From: Saprospiraceae bacterium | GTDB lineage: Bacteria > Bacteroidota > Bacteroidia > Chitinophagales > Saprospiraceae | Assembly (NCBI GenBank): GCA_019187225.1 | Contig: JABAQQ010000005.1 | Location: forward strand, 124,001 to 188,000 | Reading direction: 5' to 3' | DNA length: 64,000 nt | Shown: piece after piece, positions 25,877 to 35,532 of the stretch | How the letters are laid out: each line of letters opens with the position of its first letter | Numbering within the stretch: position 1 is the first letter of the stretch | The notes under the pieces: model-generated | The model's database searches: none | What the model saw: only the letters and a program-made list of their open reading frames with translations | What the model was told of the DNA's origin: nothing | Made by a program: the position numbers and the translations under genes

Positions 25877-27821
25877 GAATTTCCTCACTCTCGAAAACGT
25901 CACCAAATCCTACGGCGAAAAAGTTCTGTTTCAGAACATCAGCCTGTACATTGACAAAGGCCAGAAAATCGGCCTGATCGCCAAAAACGGCACGGGCAAA
26001 TCTACGCTCATGCGCGTCATTGCAGGCAAAGAAGGCTCCGAAGGCGAGAACGCCAAAATCACCCTGCGCAAAGACATCCGCATCGGCTGGCTCGACCAGG
26101 AACCCTATTTTTCTCCCGAACTCGACGTCCTGGCAGCCGTGCTCGACCCCTCCAACCCGCTCGTGCGCGTGGTGGAACGCTACGAACACGCGCTCGCCCA
26201 TCCTGAAAAAACGGCTGAGCTTCAGGACGCCATCGCCCAAATGGATTTGAACAACGCGTGGACTTTCGAAGCCAAAGTGAAAGAAATGCTCTTTCGCTTC
26301 CGCATGGAAGATTTCGAACAAAAAGTAAAAACCCTCTCCGGCGGCCAGCAAAAACGCCTCGCATTAGTCAAGATACTGCTCGAAGAACCCGACTTTCTCA
26401 TCCTCGACGAGCCGACCAACCACCTCGACGTGGAAATGATCGAATGGCTGGAAGAATACCTCCAGCAGCCGGGCATCACGCTGTTCATGGTCACGCACGA
26501 CCGCTATTTCCTCGAAAACGTGTGCGACAGCATCATCGAACTCGAAGGCGGGCAGTTGCGCCGGTATTCGGGCTCGTATTCGGATTATTTGGAAAAAAAA
26601 GCCCTGCGCGAAGAAGTGGAGGCCACCACCTACGAGCGCCAGAACAAACTGCTCAAACGCGAACTCGATTGGGTGCGCCGCTCGCCACAGGCCCGCACCA
26701 CCAAGGCCAAAGCGCGTATAGACGCTTATTTCGACCGCAAGGAGGCCAACGACGCCCTTAAAAAAAAGCCCGACGAACTGCGCCTCGCCATCAAGGAAAA
26801 CTGGATGGGCAGCAAGGTGGTGGAGTTGCACAACATCAGCAAGATGTTCGGCAACAAACGGCTTTTAGACAATTTCACCTATAAATTCAAACGCGGCGAA
26901 CGTGTGGGCATCGTCGGCCCCAACGGCTCCGGCAAATCTACTTTCCTGCAAATCCTTACCGGCGCCCTTCCGCCCGACACGGGCAAGGTCGTCATCGGCG
27001 ATACGATCATTTTCGGCCATTACCGCCAGGAAGGCATCCAACTCAAGGAAGACAAACGGGTGATAGACGCCGTGCGCGACATCGCCGACTATATCCCGCT
27101 CGAAAAAGGCAAGGAACTTTCGGCAGCCCAATTGCTCGAACGTTTTCTCTTCACCCGCCCGCAGCAGCAGGTCTACGTGAGCCAACTCAGCGGTGGCGAA
27201 CGTCGCCGGCTATACCTGCTCACCGTACTGATGCAAAACCCCAATTTCCTCATCCTCGACGAGCCGACCAACGACCTCGACGTACTCACGCTTCAGGTGC
27301 TCGAAGATTTTCTCGAAGATTTCCCCGGTTGCCTCGTTGTGGTGACACACGACCGCTATTTCATGGATCGCTTAGTGGAACACTTGTTCGTGTTCGAAGG
27401 AAATGGAAAAATCAAGGATTTCAACGGAACGTATGCGGAGTACCGGGCGATGATGCGCAGTAGCAGTAGCAGTAGCAGTAGCAGTGGCAGTGGCAGTGGC
27501 GGTGGCAGTGGCGGTGGCAGTGGCAGTGGCAGTGGCAGTGGCAGTGGCAGTGGCGGTGGCAGTGGCAGTGGCAGTGGCAGTGGCAGTAGCAGTCAATCGT
27601 CAACCGTCAACCGTTTGACGAACACCGAGCGCAATGAGATGAAAAAGTTAGAAAAAGAAATGGGAACATTGGAAAACCGGAAAAAGGAAATCCTGGAAAA
27701 GTTCAACGCCGGCGACTTGAGTGCGGAAGAGGCGACCAAGCTGTCCGCCGAATTGGGCAAATTACAGGACGACTTAGACGGGAAGGAAATGCGCTGGCTG
27801 GAATTGGCGGAGCGGGCTTGA
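25875..27821 (+). CDS. ABC-F family ATPase (Uup/EttA-like)
   Basis: With the GTG at 25875 as start (reading NFLTLENVTKSYG) the product is 648 aa, normal for the family. A frame open further upstream to 25605 only translates the repeat array and is rejected. It has two ATP-binding cassettes without membrane domains: GLIAKNGTGKST and LSGGQQKRLAL, then GIVGPNGSGKST and LSGGERRRLYL. It has no visible antibiotic-resistance signature. ABC-F proteins act on the ribosome E site. A Ser/Gly linker of about 45 residues, encoded by CAGTGG hexamers (27458-27594), joins cassette two to the C-terminal coiled coil. Confidence 0.9.
   Translation: MNFLTLENVTKSYGEKVLFQNISLYIDKGQKIGLIAKNGTGKSTLMRVIAGKEGSEGENAKITLRKDIRIGWLDQEPYFSPELDVLAAVLDPSNPLVRVVERYEHALAHPEKTAELQDAIAQMDLNNAWTFEAKVKEMLFRFRMEDFEQKVKTLSGGQQKRLALVKILLEEPDFLILDEPTNHLDVEMIEWLEEYLQQPGITLFMVTHDRYFLENVCDSIIELEGGQLRRYSGSYSDYLEKKALREEVEATTYERQNKLLKRELDWVRRSPQARTTKAKARIDAYFDRKEANDALKKKPDELRLAIKENWMGSKVVELHNISKMFGNKRLLDNFTYKFKRGERVGIVGPNGSGKSTFLQILTGALPPDTGKVVIGDTIIFGHYRQEGIQLKEDKRVIDAVRDIADYIPLEKGKELSAAQLLERFLFTRPQQQVYVSQLSGGERRRLYLLTVLMQNPNFLILDEPTNDLDVLTLQVLEDFLEDFPGCLVVVTHDRYFMDRLVEHLFVFEGNGKIKDFNGTYAEYRAMMRSSSSSSSSSGSGSGGGSGGGSGSGSGSGSGSGGGSGSGSGSGSSSQSSTVNRLTNTERNEMKKLEKEMGTLENRKKEILEKFNAGDLSAEEATKLSAELGKLQDDLDGKEMRWLELAERA
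27458..27594. repeat. In-frame CAGTGG/CAGTAG hexamer microsatellite in the ABC-F gene
   Basis: About 23 hexamer units encode a pure Ser/Gly run. ABC-F homologs normally have a short charged linker here, so the run is an expansion that keeps frame. It is the same unit as at 19621 and 33083. Confidence 0.95.
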
Positions 27822-27934
27822 TTAACGCAACTTGCGATCTGCCCAAAAGCGACGTTTATACAAAACAAGCAGCGTTCAATACCCAATTCGCATCATCTTG
27901 CAGCAATTCTCGTTCACCTTCAATGGCTGCTTAT

Positions 27935-30583
27935 ATGAAAACCCGCCTTTTACTCGCTTTCCTTTCCAGTATCGCTTGTTGCCCGGTGCTTTTTTCCCAA
28001 CAACTTGCCGCTACCATTTTCGGCGAAACCGGCTCGAATCTTCCCCACAAAATGTGGCAAATGCCCGACGGCAACATCGCCTTAGTGTCGGGTTTTTCCG
28101 TGAACTGGCTGCCCAAGATGAACCTGTATCACCTTTCTCCCGAAGGGGCAGTGTTGACGCAATATCAATTGCCCGACCCGACGCTTTCCGTTTTTATCGA
28201 GCCATCTGAGGACGGCGCCACTTTCCGGTACGGCAGGATCGGCGCAGCGGGATACACGATACACCGCCTCAACCTGACGGGGCAAATCCTCGACAGCATC
28301 ACTTACAATCCCGCCGATCCCTGGTGGGACGACTATTTCTTTGCCATCCAACAGGCGCCCGGCGGCGACGTGGTGCTGGCCTATGAAGACCAGGAGCCGC
28401 CACAGGGAGTCCGCGTCGTAAGGCTCGGCCAACAAGGCAATGTCGTGTTCAATAAGTTCGTCGGTTCCTTCGACCCGGACTTCTATTCCAATGCCCTGAC
28501 AGTATTGCCCAATGGCCGCACCATCGTGGTCGTTCTGGATTATTCGCAAGGCTACCGGGTGATCTGTTACGGCCCGACCGGCAATCTGTTGTGGACGAAG
28601 GGCGTACCGCAGATACCCAGCTTTCCGGAAGAATTTGGCCTGGTACCCACAGGCGGCGGCGAAGTGGCCATCTGGGGCAGGGATGGATTCATTGGAAACG
28701 AGGTGGTGGACGGCTATGCGGCGGTATATAAACCCGACGGCAATTTTGTCTATAACCGCACCTTTGAAAACGAACTGCCCGGTTTTAAGCCATACGCCGC
28801 TTTCGCCGACGGCGATCATCTGATCGTGGCAGGCAATTACGGGCAGGTGGGCGAATATGGGCTCGGCGTCATCAAACTTGCCGCCGACGGACAAACGGTT
28901 TTTGTCAAAAAATTCAATTTGCTTTCCGGTACTGAAAATTTAAAAGCCGTGATGGACAAAAACGGCAACTACCTGTTTTCCGGCTTTCGATGGTTGCCCA
29001 TTCCGCCGGGTTATCAGAGCGACAAAGGATACGTCCTGTGCCTCCAGCCGGATGGAACGTTGAACTGGTTCGCGCCGGTAGACGATTACAATGTGCGCCG
29101 GATGAGCAGCTTCTGCCACCTCGACAACGGTGATGTCTTTTTGGCCGGTCAGACCAACCAACCGGCCCCTCCCGCCAACAATTACCCGAACCTGCTGCTT
29201 CATGTTGCAGGGATCGGCCCCCTTTATTCCCAATTGGTGGAAGGCAACATCGTAACGGACAGCATTGAAAACTGCGAACCCGACACCGGCGAGCCGCGCC
29301 TCGACGGTTGGATCGTCAAAGCGGAAACACCCGGCGGCAACCGCTACGCCGTGAGCGATGCGGCAGGCAACTACAGCGTCCGCCTGAATACCAACAGCGC
29401 CAACCTCAGTATCCCGATGCCCAACGACCTGTGGCAATCTTGCCAGGCCGTTTACCCGCTTTCGTTCAGCGGTTCCGACACGGTCGCACTCGATATTCCC
29501 GTGCGGCAAATCGCCCAATGCCCCTTTCTCTCACTCGACGCCGCTTCGCCCGCCCTGCGACGCTGTTTCGACAACAAATACTATTTCAACTGGTGCAACA
29601 CCGGCACGATGACCGCTGAAAACACAGTGCTGACCATCACTTTGGATGACTACAACGACTATGTGAGCGCCAGCCTGCCGCTCGCCGCCCAAAATGGTCA
29701 GGAACTCAGCTTTCAATTGGGCGATATTGCGCCGGGCCAATGCGGCGAACTGAAATTGACTGTAAACACCTCCTGCGACGCCGAACTGGGGCAAATGCAC
29801 TGTCTCGAAGCGAACATAACCGCCGGCGAATCCTGTCCCGGCCACCCCGGCCACACGGCTTCCGACCGCGACTGCCAGGAGAATACCGGCGCTTTCGACC
29901 CCAACGATAAACGTGCTTTTGTGCGCGACACCCTGCTCGAAGGCGATATTTTGCCCAATACCGGCATCGAGTACCAAATCCGTTTTCAAAACACCGGCAC
30001 GGACACGGCGTTCAACATCGTCATCGTGGACACGATTGACAACACACTCGATGTCAGTACTTTGCGCCCTGGTATCGCCAGTCATCCCTATACCTTCCAA
30101 CTGCACGGCGATCGTGTGGCGAAGTTCGTTTTTAACAACATCCAGTTGCCCGACAGCAACGTCAACGAAGCCGCTTCAAACGGCTTTGTCAATTTCAGCA
30201 TCGGGCAAAAACCCGATTTGCCGTTGTTGACTGAAATTCGCAACCGGGCCGATATTTACTTCGACTACAACGCTCCTGTCGCCACCAACGAGCACAAGCT
30301 GGTGGTGAGCGGCAGTAGTGCCGCGCCCGTTCTACCGGATGCGTCCGCCAGTGTGATCATTTATCCCAATCCGGCGATTGACGGATATTTGTGGTTGGAA
30401 AATCGCCGTCCCGGCAGTATTTTGCAGTCGGTTTTCGTATTCGATGCAACGGGACGCCCGGTGTTGACGGTTCACCCCCGGCGAAACAAGATCCGTCTTG
30501 AACTTCCGGCTGAAAAAGGGGTTTATTTTGCAAAAATCCGCTTCGACAACGGGCATTGGGACGCATTGCGGATCGTAAGATGA
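27935..30583 (+). CDS. Large secreted protein with DUF11-like repeat and T9SS sorting domain
   Basis: The ATG at 27935 (MKTRLLLAFLSSIACCPVLFSQ) gives a good signal peptide; the upstream frame does not. The product is 882 aa. Residues about 30-450 look like a propeller-type repeat domain. A DUF11/conserved-repeat-like beta-sandwich near residues 660-790 contains GIEYQIRFQNTGTDTAFNIV, and the C-terminal 75 residues are a type A sorting domain (IIYPNPAIDGYLWLE, then GVYFAKIRF). It should be secreted by the type IX system, probably to the surface. The function is unknown. The transglutaminase-like gene follows 7 bp later. Confidence 0.75.
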   Translation: MKTRLLLAFLSSIACCPVLFSQQLAATIFGETGSNLPHKMWQMPDGNIALVSGFSVNWLPKMNLYHLSPEGAVLTQYQLPDPTLSVFIEPSEDGATFRYGRIGAAGYTIHRLNLTGQILDSITYNPADPWWDDYFFAIQQAPGGDVVLAYEDQEPPQGVRVVRLGQQGNVVFNKFVGSFDPDFYSNALTVLPNGRTIVVVLDYSQGYRVICYGPTGNLLWTKGVPQIPSFPEEFGLVPTGGGEVAIWGRDGFIGNEVVDGYAAVYKPDGNFVYNRTFENELPGFKPYAAFADGDHLIVAGNYGQVGEYGLGVIKLAADGQTVFVKKFNLLSGTENLKAVMDKNGNYLFSGFRWLPIPPGYQSDKGYVLCLQPDGTLNWFAPVDDYNVRRMSSFCHLDNGDVFLAGQTNQPAPPANNYPNLLLHVAGIGPLYSQLVEGNIVTDSIENCEPDTGEPRLDGWIVKAETPGGNRYAVSDAAGNYSVRLNTNSANLSIPMPNDLWQSCQAVYPLSFSGSDTVALDIPVRQIAQCPFLSLDAASPALRRCFDNKYYFNWCNTGTMTAENTVLTITLDDYNDYVSASLPLAAQNGQELSFQLGDIAPGQCGELKLTVNTSCDAELGQMHCLEANITAGESCPGHPGHTASDRDCQENTGAFDPNDKRAFVRDTLLEGDILPNTGIEYQIRFQNTGTDTAFNIVIVDTIDNTLDVSTLRPGIASHPYTFQLHGDRVAKFVFNNIQLPDSNVNEAASNGFVNFSIGQKPDLPLLTEIRNRADIYFDYNAPVATNEHKLVVSGSSAAPVLPDASASVIIYPNPAIDGYLWLENRRPGSILQSVFVFDATGRPVLTVHPRRNKIRLELPAEKGVYFAKIRFDNGHWDALRIVR

Positions 30584-30590
30584 ATTCAGC

Positions 30591-31250
30591 ATGAAAAGGG
30601 GGAGCATCATCGCATGTTTTGTGCTTGCCTTCAATGGCGGGTGGGCACAGCCAATGTCCGATTTTTCCGCCATAGACGCTTACGCCCGTTCCCTTCCTTT
30701 TCGCGGCGAAAAAGACATCATTCTCATCACCGATTCGCTGACCGGCCGCTTCGATACCGACCTGGAAAAAGGCCGGGCTATATTTATCTGGATCACCGAA
30801 AATATCGCCTACGATTGCGGCAGCCGCAACCGCCTCGAAGCGGAGCCGGAAGAGGCCTCCCATCCGCTCTACTATACCCAACAACAGTTAGGACTCATTA
30901 TGAAAACCCGCCGCACGCGCTGCGACGGCTATGCCTTTATGTTCCGTCTCATGTGCAGGCTCGCGGGCATCTATGCCACCACGCGGGAAGGATACGCGCG
31001 CTTTGCGGGCGGGCGGGTGGATGCCGCCACCGTCGAGCCCAATCACGCCTGGAACGCCGTCTGCTTCGACGGCGAATGGTACGAGACCGACGTGACTGCC
31101 TCAGCCGGCCATTGCGAAGGCGGGCAATTCCGCCGGGAACGCGACGAGGCGTATTTCAGAATGTCTGAAAAAATGGTGGAGCGGCTTTACATAGCCATCG
31201 AGGATAGCCGCCATTCGAACAATTCGGGAAGGATTATTCTGAAGTTTTGA
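30591..31250 (+). CDS. Secreted transglutaminase-like (papain-fold) protein
   Basis: The 219-aa protein has a signal peptide ending WAQP (about residue 20). The transglutaminase-core triad is visible: Cys in KTRRTRCDGYAFMFR, His in PNHAWNAVCFDGEWYETD, and Asp in the same segment. Prokaryotic members are usually cysteine proteases or hydrolases rather than cross-linkers. The seven-base gap suggests co-transcription with the preceding T9SS protein; it may process or modify surface proteins, which is inference. Confidence 0.8.
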   Translation: MKRGSIIACFVLAFNGGWAQPMSDFSAIDAYARSLPFRGEKDIILITDSLTGRFDTDLEKGRAIFIWITENIAYDCGSRNRLEAEPEEASHPLYYTQQQLGLIMKTRRTRCDGYAFMFRLMCRLAGIYATTREGYARFAGGRVDAATVEPNHAWNAVCFDGEWYETDVTASAGHCEGGQFRRERDEAYFRMSEKMVERLYIAIEDSRHSNNSGRIILKF

Positions 31251-31254
31251 GTCC

Positions 31255-31389
31255 GGATTGTTGGACGTTGGATTGTTGGACCAGTGGACACTCCCCAATA
31301 TTTCCACAAGTCCAACGTCCAACGTCCAATAATCCAACGTCCAATAATCCAACGTCCAACAATCCAACGTCCAACAATCCAACGTCCAT
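31255..31389. repeat. Inverted TCCAACG array after the transglutaminase gene
   Basis: GGATTGTTGGACGTTGG units (31255-31281) face about eleven TCCAACG / TCCAATAA / TCCAACAA units (31310-31389) that alternate 7 and 8 bp. The transcript could form a long stem with several registers. It ends 38 bp before the amidase start. Confidence 0.9.
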
Positions 31390-31426
31390 TTTTTCCTACC
31401 TTTTCCCCCTTTAAAACTTTTTCTAC

Positions 31427-33082
31427 ATGCAACGCACTATACGTATACCGCTCTGGATTGCGGTTCCGCTTCTTTGCACCCTTGTTTTTTCCTTCCGGTT
31501 ACTGGTGGCCGATCTGACCCGCGACGATGTCGCGCGTGCCGGCAAATTATTCGATCTCGAATTCACCGAACCACAGCTCGACAGCGCCCTGAGCCTGCTG
31601 ACCGAACAACGCGCCGGTTACCGGCGCCTGCGGGAAAACGATTTTCCCAACCACGCGCTCCCGCCTGCATTGGTATTCGACCCGCAGCCTTCCGGTTGGC
31701 AAATGCCCGTGCAAAAGCCTGTTTTTCAGACGCCTTCCTACAAAAACACCAAATTGCCTGCCGTGCGCGACGAACTAGCCTGGTATAGCATCGGTCAGTT
31801 GGCAGAGCTGCTCCGCACCCGGCAAATTACCTCATCGGAACTTACAGCATTTTTCCTGGAGCGTTTGAAAAAATACGATCCTGCCTTGCATTGCGTAGTC
31901 ACCTATACGGAGACCCTGGCCATGTCGCAGGCAAAGCAAGCCGACGCCGAGATGGCAGCAGGCAAGTACCGCGGGTTGTTGCACGGCATTCCTTACGGTT
32001 TAAAAGACATGTTTTTTACCAGAAACTACCCCACTACTTTCGGCACCCCACCCTACCGTGAACAGCGTGTGGAAGAGGATGCTGCCGTCGTGCAAAAATT
32101 GCAGGAGGCCGGCGCGGTCCTGATCGCCAAACTATCGCTGGGCGAACTGGCGATGGACGACGTGTGGTTCGGCGGCCAGACGCGTTGCCCCTGGGACCTC
32201 GCACGCGGCTCCAGCGGGTCGTCGGCAGGTCCGGGCGCGGCAGTCGCCGCCGGTTTGGTGCCCTTTGCCATCGGATCGGAGACATGGGGATCCATCGTAT
32301 CGCCCTCTACCGTCAACGGCGTTACCGGCCTGCGACCGACTTTCGGGCGTATCAGTCGCTATGGTGGCATGGTGCTGAGTTGGAGCATGGACAAAGTAGG
32401 TCCGATGTGCCGCAACGCGGAGGATTGCGCCATCGTGTTGCGCGCCATTGCGGGCGCTGACCCGCGCGATGCGGCCACAAAAGACGCGCCTTTGGTTTAC
32501 CAAACCCGGCGCGATTTGAAAGGCGTCAAAATCGGCTATCTGAAAAATGAAATGGAAAAAGACAGCCTTCACCGCCCCATATATGACAACGCTAAGAAAA
32601 CGTTGGAACAGCTCGGCGCAACGCTTGTGCCCATATCCTTTCCCTCGTATAAAGGCGACCTGACAACCATTCTCAGCGCAGAAACAGCGGCGGCCTTCGA
32701 TGAACTCACGCGCAGCCGCCGCGACGACCAGATGGTGCAGCAAGGCAAAAACAACTGGCCCAATTTCTTTCGCGCAGCGCGGTTTATCCCGGCGGTAGAG
32801 TACATCCAGGCCAACCGCATCCGCACGGCTTTGATCCAAAACATGGCTGAAGTGATGAAAAGCATAGACGTCGTCCTTTGCCCCCCATTTGGCGACAATC
32901 TGCTGACCACCAACCTGACAGGTCACCCGAGCATCACCGTACCGGCCGGCTTTGAAAACCCTTCCAAACCGGCTACGGTTGTCTTTACCGGCCAACTATA
33001 CGATGAAGGCCATTTGCTGAGCATTGCCCGGGCATTTCAATCGGCAACCGGCCACCATCTCAAACATCCGCCGGGGTTTTAG
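31427..33082 (+). CDS. Amidase (amidase-signature family), membrane-anchored or exported
   Basis: The 551-aa protein has an N-terminal hydrophobic segment (residues 7-25) and a 120-residue leader region. The amidase signature domain follows with the Ser-cisSer-Lys triad: Lys in GLKDMFF, and the serines in RGSSGSSAGPGAAVAAG and IGSETWGSIVSPS. It hydrolyses carboxylic amides; the substrate cannot be deduced. It is not GatA, because there is no GatB/GatC neighbour and an export signal is present. Confidence 0.8.
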   Translation: MQRTIRIPLWIAVPLLCTLVFSFRLLVADLTRDDVARAGKLFDLEFTEPQLDSALSLLTEQRAGYRRLRENDFPNHALPPALVFDPQPSGWQMPVQKPVFQTPSYKNTKLPAVRDELAWYSIGQLAELLRTRQITSSELTAFFLERLKKYDPALHCVVTYTETLAMSQAKQADAEMAAGKYRGLLHGIPYGLKDMFFTRNYPTTFGTPPYREQRVEEDAAVVQKLQEAGAVLIAKLSLGELAMDDVWFGGQTRCPWDLARGSSGSSAGPGAAVAAGLVPFAIGSETWGSIVSPSTVNGVTGLRPTFGRISRYGGMVLSWSMDKVGPMCRNAEDCAIVLRAIAGADPRDAATKDAPLVYQTRRDLKGVKIGYLKNEMEKDSLHRPIYDNAKKTLEQLGATLVPISFPSYKGDLTTILSAETAAAFDELTRSRRDDQMVQQGKNNWPNFFRAARFIPAVEYIQANRIRTALIQNMAEVMKSIDVVLCPPFGDNLLTTNLTGHPSITVPAGFENPSKPATVVFTGQLYDEGHLLSIARAFQSATGHHLKHPPGF

Positions 33083-33213
33083 CAGTGGGCAGTGGCAGTG
33101 GCAGTGGGCAGTGGCAGTGGGCAGTGGCAGTGGCAGTGGCAGTGGGCAGTGGCAGTGGCAGTGGGCAGTGGCAGTGGGCAGTGGCAGTGGGCAGTGGCAG
33201 TGGGCAGTGGCAG
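33083..33213. repeat. CAGTGG/CAGTGGG array after the amidase gene
   Basis: About 20 units of 6 or 7 bp begin right after the amidase stop. An inverted array (CCCACTGCC) lies at 33502-33565, flanking a 290-bp gap. The mixed 6/7 unit breaks any reading frame, unlike the coding arrays of the same hexamer. Confidence 0.92.
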
Positions 33214-33258
33214 ATCGTTCTAGTGGCGGCTAAAAAACAAGTACCTGACTTTCCCTGT

Positions 33259-33297
33259 CCACCGTGTCATTCCTCGTGCCTCGGAATGACACGGTGG
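33259..33297. terminator. Perfect 15-bp hairpin downstream of the amidase
   Basis: CCACCGTGTCATTCC (33259-33273) pairs exactly with 33283-33297 around a 9-nt loop. No clear T-run follows. A second small hairpin (ACCGCCGAG/CTCGGCGGT) lies at 33358-33376. The rest of 33298-33501 holds no gene I can support. Confidence 0.5.
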
Positions 33298-33501
33298 TTA
33301 AGAAAATGAGACCCTATTTTTTGACCGTTACTTAACCGCCGCAAATCCGACCGCTTTACCGCCGAGCCTCGGCGGTTTCGGGATTTTGGATGCGGAGGTT
33401 ATGCTTATCCTACGCTCGACAGTATCGCAGTCGGCCATACTGTGTTGGGGCAATGCGGCATAACACACTTTTTTGAATACTCCCGGTACAGGCAGAGTAG
33501 T

Positions 33502-33565
33502 ACTGCCCACTGCCCACTGCCACTGCCACTGCCCACTGCCACTGCCTACAGCCACTGCCTACAGC
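33502..33565. repeat. CCACTGCC array overlapping the cupin gene 3' end
   Basis: About nine 6-7 bp units, reverse complement of the array at 33083, run into the stop codon (33559-33561) of the minus-strand cupin gene. Confidence 0.88.
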
Positions 33566-34410
33566 AAACTGCTCTCCGCCCGCCGTTCGGCCATTCTTTC
33601 CTTGAATTTGCGCCAACTGGGACCGATGAGGCGGTTCATACCTTTATCCACGACGTAGTGCGTGGCGATATTCGCCAGACCGCGCACGCGGGCCGGCAGC
33701 GAGCCGAAGGAGCGCAGGCTGATGGAATAGCCTCCGTCGGTATATTCGATGTAATGCCAATAGCCCGAGGGCATGAAGAGCGTTTCGCCAGGTTGAAGTA
33801 TCACTTCGTAACCTTTGGCATTTGCCAGGGCGGGGTATTTTTTATAATCGGGGTGGTTCAGGTCCACATAACTCGCCACGGTGAAAGGATGGCGATACAG
33901 ATTGATGCTTTGGTCGGGCGCAAAAAGAATGACGCGTTTGCGCCCATGGATTTGATTCAGAAAGACATGGCTCATGTCAATGTCGAAGTGCAGGGCTACC
34001 TTCGAGCCTTCCCCGCCAAAAAACATGAACGGCAGTTCGTCCACAAAACCGTCCATGATATCCGGAATGCGAAAATCGTTGCGCAACTCAGGCGCCACCC
34101 GGAAAATATTCCAGAGGAAAATACGCAGGTCGTTCGGGCCGCTCTCCAGAATCTCCAGAAACTCCCTGAAAGTGATGACGCGGTCGGGCGTCATATAACC
34201 CCTGCCGGGCTTGGAGTAGTTGTTGGAAACCACGGGTACGCGCAGATGACCGTATTGAGCTTTGAAATGCTCGATCGTCCAGCGTTGTCGGGCAGGCCAG
34301 GAAGCGGTGAGGTCGGTGAATACGACGGGCTTCATCGGTCCAAGGTATTCGGCGGCGAAGGTTTCGCGGGTAAGGCCTGTCCGGCGTTCGACGGGTTTCA
34401 GTTCCAGCAT
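33559..34410 (-). CDS. Cupin/JmjC-like dioxygenase-fold protein
   Basis: This 283-aa protein matches cupin-like (Cupin_8, JmjC-related) proteins. The iron-site pattern is HFDID in ALHFDIDMSHVFLNQ with the distal His in MPSGYWHYIEY. The GRKRVILFAPDQ strand is also typical. Such enzymes are 2-oxoglutarate-dependent oxygenases that hydroxylate proteins or small molecules; the substrate is unknown. It is divergent from the transketolase gene. Confidence 0.8.
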   Translation of the reverse strand: MLELKPVERRTGLTRETFAAEYLGPMKPVVFTDLTASWPARQRWTIEHFKAQYGHLRVPVVSNNYSKPGRGYMTPDRVITFREFLEILESGPNDLRIFLWNIFRVAPELRNDFRIPDIMDGFVDELPFMFFGGEGSKVALHFDIDMSHVFLNQIHGRKRVILFAPDQSINLYRHPFTVASYVDLNHPDYKKYPALANAKGYEVILQPGETLFMPSGYWHYIEYTDGGYSISLRSFGSLPARVRGLANIATHYVVDKGMNRLIGPSWRKFKERMAERRAESSLL

Positions 34411-34471
34411 GAGCGACGAATTTTAAGTATGTGAATGCCGATAGGGAAATTGCCGGTTTTTGTTCAGGCGG

Positions 34472-34479
34472 CAAAAGTA
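34472..34479 (-). promoter_or_regulatory. Candidate minus-7 promoter box for the cupin gene
   Basis: On the minus strand TACTTTTG matches the Bacteroidota minus-7 consensus TAnnTTTG and lies about 62 nt from the start at 34410. Confidence 0.45.
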
Positions 34480-34515
34480 AAAAGGATACAACCATTTTCT
34501 AATCCCCCGAAATTC

Positions 34516-34523
34516 TACCTTTG
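34516..34523 (+). promoter_or_regulatory. Candidate minus-7 promoter box for transketolase
   Basis: TACCTTTG matches TAnnTTTG exactly and lies 63 nt before the ATG at 34586. It is divergent from the box at 34472-34479. Confidence 0.45.
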
Positions 34524-34585
34524 CGCCTTCCATTTCCGATATTTTCACATTCGCCTCCCCCTAAACCCAATTTTTTACTGATTTC

Positions 34586-35437
34586 ATGGCAGATATTTCC
34601 CAACTGAAAGAATTGGCCGCACAGGTTCGGCGCGACATTGTGCGAATGGTGTACAATTGTCAGAGCGGTCACCCCGGCGGATCGCTCGGATGTACCGAGT
34701 TTTTCGTTGCACTCTACGGCAATGTCCTCAAGCACAAACCCAAACCCTTTAAAATGGAAGGAAAGGGCCAGGACGTATTCTTCCTTTCCAACGGCCACAT
34801 ATCGCCGGTGTGGTACAGTGTGCTGGCGCGTTCCGGTTACTTCGAAGTGAAAGAACTCAATACCTTCCGGAAAATCAATTCGCGCCTTCAGGGCCATCCC
34901 GCCACCCACGAAGGATTACCGGGAGTACGGATCGCCTCCGGTTCGCTGGGACAGGGCATCTCGGTCGCCATCGGCGCAGCGCTCGCCAAACGGCTCGACC
35001 AGGACAAACGCTGGGTCTTTTGCCTCACCGGCGATGGCGAACTGGAAGAAGGTCAGTGCTGGGAAGCCATTATGGCCGCCGCACACCACAAAGTGGACAA
35101 TCTCGTAGTGACGGTGGACTGGAACGGCCAGCAAATTGACGGCCCTACCGAACAGGTGATGAGCCTGGGCAACCTGCCCGCCAAATGGAAGGCGTTCGGC
35201 TGGGATGTGCTGATCCTGGAGGAAGGCAACAACCTGGAGGCCGTCATCGCTATGCTGAAAAGGGCAAAACGCCGCACCGGCAAAGGAAAACCCGTCGTGA
35301 TCCTGATGAAAACGCAGATGGGTCACGGGGTTGATTTTATGGTAGGCACGCACAAATGGCACGGCAAAGCGCCGAATGCAGAACAGTTTGAATTGGCGAT
35401 GAAACAATTGCCGGAGACATCACTTGGCGATTATTAA
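34586..35437 (+). CDS. Transketolase, N-terminal (thiamine-diphosphate-binding) subunit
   Basis: The 283-aa protein equals the first third of a classical transketolase: QSGHPGGSLGCTEF, HISPVWYSVLARSG and the ThDP/Mg motif GDGELEEGQCWEA, then Asn downstream. Together with the next gene (95 bp later) it makes the split transketolase common in Bacteroidota, transferring two-carbon units in the pentose phosphate pathway. Confidence 0.9.
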   Translation: MADISQLKELAAQVRRDIVRMVYNCQSGHPGGSLGCTEFFVALYGNVLKHKPKPFKMEGKGQDVFFLSNGHISPVWYSVLARSGYFEVKELNTFRKINSRLQGHPATHEGLPGVRIASGSLGQGISVAIGAALAKRLDQDKRWVFCLTGDGELEEGQCWEAIMAAAHHKVDNLVVTVDWNGQQIDGPTEQVMSLGNLPAKWKAFGWDVLILEEGNNLEAVIAMLKRAKRRTGKGKPVVILMKTQMGHGVDFMVGTHKWHGKAPNAEQFELAMKQLPETSLGDY

Positions 35438-35532
35438 GGTCCAACGGCCTTCCGGGTACGCTGAAAAGCAGCGGAACCTGTATTTTTAAAAACGATAAAA
35501 AAAGATGCGGACCCGGAAGTCCGCCGTACAAT

